Shown: positions 1-5,972 of the stretch, one piece after another
Layout of the letters: the number at the start of each line of letters is the position of its first letter
Numbering within the stretch: the first letter of the stretch is position 1
Assembly (NCBI GenBank): GCA_031261045.1
Contig: JAISKE010000099.1
Span: 1-5,972 of the forward strand
DNA length: 5,972 nt
Direction: 5' to 3'
DNA from: Mycoplasmataceae bacterium
Lineage (GTDB): Bacteria; Bacillota_I; Bacilli_A; Mycoplasmatales; Mycoplasmoidaceae
Notes under the pieces: model-generated
The model's input: only the letters and a program-made list of their open reading frames with translations
Database searches by the model: none
What the model was told of the DNA's origin: nothing
Made by a program: the position numbers and the translations under genes

Positions 1-1
1 T

Positions 2-304
2 GAAGATAATTGAGAAACCATGGCCGAAGGTGGACATATTAGTATTCTAGGGAAAGAAATTGGATATGAATCCAATAAAACCAATTTACTAACTGGTGGT
101 AGCAGTGGTAGTTTAGTAATTAATAATGAAAAAAAAGCTGTTGCTATTAATTATGCCGGAGTTATGAATAACGATCAAACGGAATCAATCCAAAACTTTG
201 CGCTCATGCTAAATTGTGACAATCCTTATTATGATGGCAATAGCGTTGCAAGTCAATATAAATATGAAGTATTACGCGATTTCTTTCAGTCTACTTTAAG
301 TTAA
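2..304 (+). CDS. Mycoplasma serine-protease-like protein (DUF31/MIP type), 3' end only
   Basis: This is the C-terminal 100 residues of a longer protein whose start lies upstream of the window. The frame stays open to the left edge only if the TGA at 11-13 is read as Trp, so the ATG at 20 is internal and not a start. The key motif is GGSSGSLVI at fragment residues 32-40, with S35 (codon 104-106) in the position of the trypsin-fold nucleophile (GDSGG in chymotrypsin). It is followed by a hydrophobic strand and AINYAG, as is typical of the mycoplasma DUF31 putative peptidases and the related immunoglobulin proteases (MIP). Proteins of that family are usually surface lipoproteins or exported, but the signal peptide and the catalytic His and Asp would be outside this window, so location and activity are inferred. 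The gene converges on tatD and their coding ends overlap by 14 bp. The family assignment is likely; whether it is a true Ig protease cannot be told. Confidence 0.72.
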
Positions 305-1067
305 AAATATTAAGTGAATTATCAAATAATTGATCAGCTATGTTGGTTTCAGTAAGGTTTAAAACTTTAGCTATTTCATTCACGGTATAAACAATATATT
401 CTGGGGAATTAGTTTTTCCTCTAAACGGAACTGGTGTTAATCACGGAGCATCAGTTTCACTTAATAATTTATCAATGGGGATTATTTTAACAACCTCTCT
501 AAGCTCAATCGCATTCTTAAAAGTAATAACCCCTGGAATAGAAAACCAAACATTTAAATTTATATATTTTTTAGTTTGAGTCATATCACCAGAATAACAG
601 TGAATGATTGTCTTAACATTTTGAGCGTGCTGCTTTAAAATATTAATAGTATCTTCGTGGGCGTCTCTAACGTGTACCATTAATGGTAAGTTATATTGCT
701 TAGCCAATTTAATGTGTTCTATAAAAAATAATTGTTGTTTATTTTTATCATAACCTAGAGTATGATAATCTAAACCAGTTTCACCAATCGCCACAATCTT
801 ATTTTCTTTAGCATGCTCTAATAGCTGTTTTAGTTCATTAAAAACAGAACTCATATCCAATGAAACAACATCACTAGGGTGAATACCGACACAAGCATAA
901 ACATTTTTATGTTGCTTAGCATGTTGAATTGATATTTTGCTAGTGGCGATATCAATACCAATGTCGACGTATGAGATATTTAAATCACTGCATTTCTTAG
1001 CAATATCATCTGCTAACGGTAGCAGCGGTTCCATATTAGTGTGAGTGTGAACGTCAAAGTATTTCAT
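291..1067 (-). CDS. tatD: TatD-family metal-dependent hydrolase/DNase
   Basis: The product is 258 aa, the normal length for the TatD/YcfH family: TIM-barrel, divalent-metal-dependent phosphohydrolases with 3'-5' exonuclease activity linked to DNA repair and nucleic-acid turnover in the cytosol. All metal-site motifs are visible: H7-x-H9 in FDVHTHTN, E96 in GETGLDYH, H132 in MVHVRDA, H156 in IIHCYSG and D206 in ETDAPW. W209 is encoded by TGA (441-443), so a standard-code call would wrongly stop at 208 aa. With UGA as Trp the frame continues through RGKTNSPEYI and an iAkvLnL-like helix to a TAG at 291-293, which restores the family C-terminus. The ATG overlaps the mnmE stop (TAATG, 1 nt shared), with AGGT 5 nt upstream (1073-1076) as a weak ribosome site, so translation is probably coupled. 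It is the last gene of the serS operon. The physiological substrate cannot be told from sequence. Confidence 0.95.
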
Positions 1068-2392
1068 TATTTACCTACACAGAATTTTCTAAAAATCTCA
1101 TTAATGAAATTAAAATCGTCTTCCTTACCAAGAATACTTAAAACATTGTGGTGAGCAGCTAATAAATATTCACTAGTTAAATCAATTGGTTCTATTTTTG
1201 TGAGCATATTTTTAACAATGTTCAAGTTATTTAATGCTTGTTCCATTAAGCCAATTGCCCTAGTGGATTGAAGAATAATCTGTTTACGGTTATTGAAATT
1301 TATGAATTTTAATTTGCTAGAGATGGCGTTAATTAATTTATTTACTTGTTTATTTTTAGCGGAAACTTGGATACCGTTAATTATTACTGTCTTTTTAAGA
1401 TCGCATTTATTAATTACCACTAAATATTCTTTGTTAATTAATAAATGTCGGATTGATTTATCTTTTATATCTAAAGGTTTGGAACCATCAATTACCCATA
1501 AAATTAAATTTGCATCTTGAATAACACGATTTACCTTGATGATACCCATTGATTCAATTTTGTCTTTAGTATGATGCAAACCGGGAGTGTCTAAGAAATT
1601 AATAGTTACACCATTAATATTAATACGGTCATTGACAATATCCCTAGTAGTTCCTGGGACGTTAGAAACAATAACTCTTGATTGATTCAATAAAGCATTT
1701 AATAATGAAGACTTGCCAACATTAGGTTTACCAATAATTGCCACGTTAATTCCATCTTTGATGGGAATCAATTTTTTGGAGCGGTCTACAGTAGACGAAA
1801 TATTGACAATAAGTTTATTTAGAATAGATAAAAATTTTTGATGAGAAATTTGAGGGACATCATCAAATTCAGGATAATCAATGTTTACTTCAACTTGACC
1901 TAATAATGTAAATATTTGATCTTTAATGTTGTTTAACGCTTCAATGACTTCTTTGGTTAGCCCATTATTAGCGAAATCCACAGCCTTATCGCTTGTCGCC
2001 TTAATTAAATTATTTATAGCTTCAGCTTGATGAATAGTTAATTTATGATTTAAGAAGGCGCGCTCACTAAATTCACCTGGCTTAGCGAGAACACAACCGT
2101 TAGCAATCAATAAATTAATGATCATATTAGCTAGATGAATACCACCATGACAATTAATTTCGATTACATCTTCACCAGTAAATGTTTTGGGAGCAACAAA
2201 TGTTGAAACAAGTACGTCGTCAATTTTTTTACCTTTATTTAATATCTTAGTTTTTTGGACAATATAACCTTTTTTAATTAACTTAGGAAAACAAACTTTA
2301 TTAACAATTGAAAAAGCATTTGAGCCAGACACTCGAATGATGTGGATAGCTCCATTAATAGGAGGAGTGGATAAAGCAACAATGGTTTTCAT
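1067..2392 (-). CDS. mnmE: tRNA uridine-5-carboxymethylaminomethyl modification GTPase MnmE
   Basis: The product is 441 aa. MnmE works with MnmG to install (carboxymethyl)aminomethyl groups at C5 of wobble U34 in tRNAs, using a formyl-folate derivative and a conformational GTP cycle. Seen in order: the N-terminal folate-binding dimerisation domain (IVALSTPP; FTGEDVIEINCHGG about 72-84; KPGEFSERAFLN), a helical domain, and an inserted G domain with GKPNVGKS (221-228), TTRD (248-251), DTPG (268-271) and NKCD (328-331). The helical domain then resumes and ends in FCVGK, with the one-carbon-chemistry Cys at 438. All G motifs are intact, so it should be active. I chose the ATG at 2390-2392 over an upstream TTG at 2405-2407: MKTIVALSTPP matches the usual family N-terminus, and an AAGGAG site lies 4 nt before it. 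It starts 1 nt after holB and shares 1 nt with tatD. Its single Trp uses TGG. MnmG must be encoded elsewhere. Confidence 0.97.
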   Translation of the reverse strand: MKTIVALSTPPINGAIHIIRVSGSNAFSIVNKVCFPKLIKKGYIVQKTKILNKGKKIDDVLVSTFVAPKTFTGEDVIEINCHGGIHLANMIINLLIANGCVLAKPGEFSERAFLNHKLTIHQAEAINNLIKATSDKAVDFANNGLTKEVIEALNNIKDQIFTLLGQVEVNIDYPEFDDVPQISHQKFLSILNKLIVNISSTVDRSKKLIPIKDGINVAIIGKPNVGKSSLLNALLNQSRVIVSNVPGTTRDIVNDRININGVTINFLDTPGLHHTKDKIESMGIIKVNRVIQDANLILWVIDGSKPLDIKDKSIRHLLINKEYLVVINKCDLKKTVIINGIQVSAKNKQVNKLINAISSKLKFINFNNRKQIILQSTRAIGLMEQALNNLNIVKNMLTKIEPIDLTSEYLLAAHHNVLSILGKEDDFNFINEIFRKFCVGK

Positions 2393-2393
2393 C

Positions 2394-3194
2394 TTACTCC
2401 TTTCCAAACTGTTCCATAATTTGATTAAACATTAGGGTTTTGATTGGATTAACTTTAATGTTTTCCATAATCTTAAGAATAACTTGATTACCATGACACA
2501 TGTGCTCCAAAAATTTTAATAGAGCACTTATCTGTTTGTAATCCATTTTTTTGAATTCATCATGAATATCCTTAATAACTTGTAAATCACCATTATTGTT
2601 TACAATAGAATGTGCTAAGTCATATAGTTCAAAGAATGATTCCGATTCTAAATCATGGTTCAACTCATCGTAACTATAATAAACATTTTTAATTAATGAT
2701 ATTTGTTCATTAGTCAAATTGTACTTTGAAGCAATCATACTCAACGGAGCTATATTACTTCTTAATGTAAAGGTTTGGCAACGACTTCTAATTGTGGGGA
2801 TAACTAAATTAATTGATCTAGTGGTTAAAATAGCATAAGTATTTACTGGCGGTTCTTCTAACATTTTTAATAATGAGTTTACAGATTGTTGCGTGGCATA
2901 TTCAATACCTTTAATAATATAAAATTTAATCCCGCGGGACTCTAAACCACTAACGGAACACTTTTGAAATAGATCTAAAATTTGTTCTTTCTTAATTGTT
3001 TCTTCGTAACCGTTGATTTTAATTAAATCGAAATAACTATCGCTATCAATCTTCTTACATCATTCGCAATCATTGCCAGTGCAGATAATAGATTTCATAT
3101 ACGATTTAAGAAATGCATCAATGTTACAAAGGGGATTTTCGATTAAGATGATGGCGTGGGGTTTCTGTTTCATTTGAAGAATTTTATTCTCCAT
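2394..3194 (-). CDS. holB: DNA polymerase III delta' subunit (clamp loader)
   Basis: The product is 266 aa. Delta' is the rigid, non-ATPase arm of the clamp-loader complex that, with delta and DnaX, opens and loads the beta sliding clamp on DNA. The signature VNSLLKMLEEPPVNTYAILT (about residues 105-124) and the SRC motif at 137-139 (IPTIRSRCQTF) are diagnostic of the clamp-loader AAA+ fold. The P-loop is absent: the N-terminus reads HAIILIENPLCN, as expected for delta'. A small zinc module is suggested by C38-x4-C43-x2-C46, with a further Cys at 23; this is shorter than the usual four-Cys arrangement. W45 is encoded by TGA (3060-3062), which would split the gene under the standard code. The start at 3194 overlaps the tmk end by 11 nt and has GGAG 4 nt upstream; Met8 (3171-3173) is a possible alternative. 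The C-terminal third is poorly conserved, as is normal in this family. Confidence 0.9.
2397..2402 (-). promoter_or_regulatory. Ribosome binding site of mnmE inside the holB end
   Basis: AAGGAG on the minus strand, formed by the last Lys and Glu codons of holB, is 4 nt before the mnmE ATG. It is the best Shine-Dalgarno in the window and decides the ATG start over the TTG at 2405-2407, which overlaps the site itself. Confidence 0.75.
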
Positions 3195-3843
3195 AATGCT
3201 CCATAATTGTTTTTAATACTAAAGTATAAACTCTATTAAACACGGTTTCGATATCAGAGTCAGCATCAATCTCGATGATACTGTGGTCACGGTTTTCTTT
3301 AATAATTTTTTGATAACCCTCATAAACTTTTCGATGCATGTCCATTTTTTCTTGATCTAAACGGTTATATTCCCGTAAGGTGTTCGTCTTAATACGTTCA
3401 ATGCCCACTTCTGGTTTTATCATTAATACAATGGTTAGATCTGGTAACGTTTTTTGAATAGCGAAGTTGTTAATCTCTCAAATACTCTCAAAACCTAAAC
3501 CGCGAGCATAACCTTGGTAAGCAAGTGAAGAATAAATATAACGGTCGCACAAAACAATATTGCCATTATTCAAGTGAGGGAGAATAAAATCCTTAACATG
3601 CTGAGCACGGCTAGCGGCAAACAATAATGCTTCAGCTCGATCGTCAATCTTGTATTCAACTTTGTTTAATAAGATATTACGGATGTCTTCAGCAATAATG
3701 TTATTGTGACCGCCCGGTTCTCTTGTTAATACAATCAAGTGGTTATGAATATTCTTGATTAGTTTTTTATATAACATCTGTAAGATAGTGGATTTACCAC
3801 TACCATCTGGTCCTTCAAATGCTATAAACAAACCACGTTTCAT
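3184..3843 (-). CDS. tmk: Thymidylate kinase (dTMP kinase)
   Basis: The product is 219 aa, typical for the family. It phosphorylates dTMP to dTDP with ATP in the cytosol, the step shared by salvage and de novo routes to dTTP. Visible motifs are the P-loop FEGPDGSGKST (9-19), the TREPGG loop (40-45), the substrate-binding DRYIYSSLAYQG (100-111), PDLTIVLMIKPEVGIERI (134-151) and a lid segment with R157, R161 and NRLDQEKM. The P-loop lacks the eukaryote-like arginine and the lid carries arginines, the arrangement of bacterial type II enzymes. W122 is TGA (3478-3480), so a standard-code call gives two fragments that are one gene. Where many relatives have an Asp (YLDVDPE), this one has VLMIKPE. 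The start ATG lies 2 nt after the serS stop with no clear Shine-Dalgarno, so it probably depends on ribosomes finishing serS. The 3' end overlaps holB by 11 nt. Confidence 0.96.
3199..3202 (-). promoter_or_regulatory. Ribosome binding site of holB inside tmk
   Basis: GGAG on the minus strand, within the last tmk codons, sits 4 nt before the holB ATG at 3192-3194. It favours that start over Met8, for which the nearest GGAG is about 15 nt away. Confidence 0.5.
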
Positions 3844-3845
3844 AA

Positions 3846-5114
<1,269 letters not shown>

Positions 5115-5120
5115 TAGTCG

Positions 5121-5124
5121 CCTT
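5121..5124 (-). promoter_or_regulatory. Ribosome binding site of serS
   Basis: AAGG (read on the minus strand) lies 6 nt before the ATG at 5112-5114. It is a modest but well-spaced Shine-Dalgarno and supports this start, which also gives the standard SerRS N-terminus MLDI. Confidence 0.55.
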
Positions 5125-5142
5125 ATATGTTAAAGTAAAGTA

Positions 5143-5148
5143 ATTATA
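5143..5148 (-). promoter_or_regulatory. Predicted -10 box of the serS operon
   Basis: TATAAT is read on the minus strand 28 nt before the serS ATG, predicting transcription start near 5136 and a leader of roughly 22 nt that contains the AAGG site. No good -35 is visible (TAGATA at the 17-bp spacing), which is common in mycoplasma promoters. The box lies on one arm of the 5141-5167 palindrome. Confidence 0.55.
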
Positions 5149-5159
5149 TTAATATTTAA

Positions 5160-5165
5160 TATAAT
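5160..5165 (+). promoter_or_regulatory. Predicted -10 box of the divergent 5189 gene
   Basis: TATAAT on the plus strand, 23 nt before the ATG at 5189, implies transcription start near 5172 and a very short leader of about 17 nt without a Shine-Dalgarno. The -35 region (AAAGTA at 17-bp spacing) is weak. It is the mirror image of the serS -10 box. Confidence 0.5.
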
Positions 5166-5188
5166 TATCTAAGAATACAAAGTCCAAT

Positions 5189-5515
5189 ATGTCCAAGATA
5201 AAATTAAATTTAGAAATTGAGCAAACTGTTTATGAAGACCTTAAAAAACAGTTTGATGAATTAAGTCGTATGCCTAATGCCAAAATTAAGTTTGCGAATA
5301 TTGAGGAATACATTGCTAGTGTACTATACTCTTTTACCAAGGGTGGCGAGCAAATGAAAAAAATGAACTCGAAATTATCTGATTTATTAGAAAAATTTGG
5401 TGGCGAATTAGGGAACATGGATTTCGGTGATTTGGACTTAAGTAGTATGTTTGGCACAGAACCTAAAAAACCAGAAGAACCCAAGAAGGAAGATACTTCT
5501 AAACTTAAGAACTAA
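5189..5515 (+). CDS. Small protein of unknown function, possible ribbon-helix-helix N-terminus
   Basis: The product is 108 aa and I do not recognise it. The N-terminus KIKLNLEIEQTVYEDLKKQF (3-22) alternates polar and hydrophobic residues like a beta strand and then turns into a helix. A second helix, NIEEYIASVLYSF (37-49), follows. This strand-helix-helix order, with an eEYI helix, resembles ribbon-helix-helix DNA-binding proteins, but with a longer linker than usual. Next come a charged helix (MKKMNSKLSDLLEKF), a Gly/Asp-rich stretch (LGNMDFGDLDLSSMFG) and a Lys/Glu/Pro tail of about 18 residues that is probably disordered. There is no signal peptide, membrane segment or Trp, so it is predicted cytosolic. 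Codon use and AT content look like its neighbours. It has no Shine-Dalgarno, and the palindromic promoter lies just upstream. The stop is followed after 1 nt by the glycosyltransferase ATG, so the two are probably co-transcribed. That it is a real gene is likely; the fold is a guess. Confidence 0.75.
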   Translation: MSKIKLNLEIEQTVYEDLKKQFDELSRMPNAKIKFANIEEYIASVLYSFTKGGEQMKKMNSKLSDLLEKFGGELGNMDFGDLDLSSMFGTEPKKPEEPKKEDTSKLKN

Positions 5516-5516
5516 T

Positions 5517-5972
5517 ATGAAAATAGCCATCATTTATCATGCTTATAGAAACTATTTGACTCTCGAAGAGTCAATTAAGAGTTTTGCTAAGCAAACGGAT
5601 GCTGATTTTGAATTTATCTTAGTTAATGATGGAGCCATAAATAAAACAACAAAAGTTTTAAATAAAATAGATTTTTCCAAATTTAAAAATTTTAAATATT
5701 ACAACTTTAGCCAGAATGTAGGGCATTCATTTAGCTTTAATACAGCCTGTAATATGGTAGACGCGGATTATGTTTATTATGTTGGTTCTAACACGAAGGC
5801 TAAACCTGATTTCATTAAGCAAGTAAAAATATTGCTAAATAAAACTAAGCCGGACGTATTATCGATGATTCATTATCAAGGGAAGAAGAATTTACAGGTT
5901 TTTACCAAACCAGATCTTCAATTTAAAAAATACATTGGGCAATCTACGAGGGATAAAATTTTTTCAATACCA
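5517..5972 (+). CDS. Family-2-like glycosyltransferase, 5' part, lacking DxD
   Basis: There are 152 codons open to the right edge; the rest is outside the window. The N-terminus has the GT-A pattern of family 2 glycosyltransferases: MKIAIIYHAYRN, then LEESIKSFAKQTDADFEFIL, the nucleotide-sugar-binding VNDGA (in place of the common VDDGS), NVGHSFSFNTACN, and ADYVYYVGSNTKAKPDFI. In family 2 the last segment normally carries a metal-binding DxD (as in flDsDD); here the aligned residues are G-S-N. Family members transfer sugars from nucleotide sugars to lipids, polysaccharides or proteins at the cytosolic membrane face; in mycoplasmas that would mean glycolipids or surface glycans. The acceptor cannot be told. 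No signal peptide or membrane segment is seen so far. The ATG follows the upstream stop by 1 nt with no clear Shine-Dalgarno, suggesting coupling to the small gene. The fold assignment is fairly confident; activity is uncertain. Confidence 0.75.
   Translation, partial: MKIAIIYHAYRNYLTLEESIKSFAKQTDADFEFILVNDGAINKTTKVLNKIDFSKFKNFKYYNFSQNVGHSFSFNTACNMVDADYVYYVGSNTKAKPDFIKQVKILLNKTKPDVLSMIHYQGKKNLQVFTKPDLQFKKYIGQSTRDKIFSIP

Larger units (their letters stand above)
5141..5167. repeat. 27-bp palindrome spanning both divergent -10 boxes
   Basis: Perfect 12-bp inverted arms, TAATTATATTAA (5141-5152) and its reverse complement (5156-5167), are separated by TAT. Each arm contains one TATAAT, so the two promoters are exact mirror images. 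This could be an operator for a dimeric regulator controlling both directions, or a by-product of two back-to-back TATAAT boxes in AT-rich DNA. It has no T-run placing it after a gene and is not a terminator. Confidence 0.7.

Noticed and set aside
293..315. Bidirectional terminator between the protease gene and tatD
   Set aside because: Only a 4-bp stem can be drawn (293-296 with 312-315); TTAAGT at 296-301 and 310-315 are direct, not inverted, repeats.
291..440. Truncated tatD with noncoding DNA after it
   Set aside because: Reading TGA at 441-443 as the conserved Trp of ETDAPW continues the frame 49 more residues to a TAG and the normal family length.
1293..1520. Plus-strand open frame of 75 codons
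   Set aside because: It lies entirely antisense within the mnmE G domain, whose motifs are intact; no ribosome site or recognisable protein pattern.
2393..2407. TTG start for mnmE giving five extra residues
   Set aside because: The extension overlaps the AAGGAG ribosome site and adds MERSK before the normal family start MKTIVALSTPP.
2865..3183. Apparent gap or broken gene between holB and tmk
   Set aside because: The frame is continuous when the TGA at 3060-3062 is read as Trp and restores the delta' N-terminal domain.
5115..5188. T-box or other riboswitch upstream of serS
   Set aside because: The region is only 74 nt and shows no T-box sequence or stable structured leader; the palindrome covers promoter elements instead.
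5230..5484. Minus-strand open frame of 84 codons
   Set aside because: It is antisense to the 108-aa gene, Ser/Pro-rich in the way reverse reading of Glu/Lys/Gly codons gives, and has no promoter or ribosome site.
5660..5705. Inverted A/T repeats inside the glycosyltransferase gene
   Set aside because: Runs of A and T arise from Lys and Phe codons in AT-rich coding sequence and the reading frame is uninterrupted.

Overview
The window comes from the chromosome of a mycoplasma-type bacterium (class Mollicutes). The DNA is AT-rich and very compact, with only about 75 noncoding bases between genes. The five conserved housekeeping genes and the truncated protease read correctly only if UGA encodes tryptophan. 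UGA occurs in frame at eight positions, several at conserved Trp sites such as TatD ETDAP-W and SerRS YDVEV-W. The gene order serS-tmk-holB-mnmE-tatD matches the block I recall as MG005-MG009 of Mycoplasma genitalium. That suggests the pneumoniae-group side of the class, but I cannot name a species.

Layout. (1) Positions 2-304, plus strand: the 3' end of a mycoplasma serine-protease-like protein (DUF31/MIP type) with a GSSGS nucleophile motif; its start lies outside the window. (2) Positions 291-5114, minus strand: a tightly packed operon read serS, tmk, holB, mnmE, tatD, with junctions of +2, -11, +1 and -1 nt. It supplies seryl-tRNA synthetase, thymidylate kinase, the clamp-loader delta' subunit, the tRNA wobble-uridine modification GTPase and a TatD-family metal-dependent nuclease. 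It ends tail-to-tail with the protease gene, with a 14-bp overlap of coding sequence. (3) Positions 5115-5188: the only real intergenic region. It is a divergent promoter region in which two TATAAT boxes sit symmetrically on the arms of a 27-bp palindrome. (4) Positions 5189-5972, plus strand: a 108-codon gene of unknown function whose N-terminus resembles a ribbon-helix-helix fold, followed after 1 nt by the 5' part of a family-2-like glycosyltransferase that lacks the usual DxD motif.

The minus-strand genes form one translation/replication housekeeping unit, probably driven from the palindromic promoter region and held together by translational coupling. The accessory interest lies at the edges: the truncated protease, the small unknown protein with a possible operator next to it, and the atypical glycosyltransferase. 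I see no CRISPR array, insertion sequence, RNA gene or clear intrinsic terminator. Nothing here amounts to a demonstrably new system; the best lead is the possible autoregulated RHH-like gene beside the serS operon.
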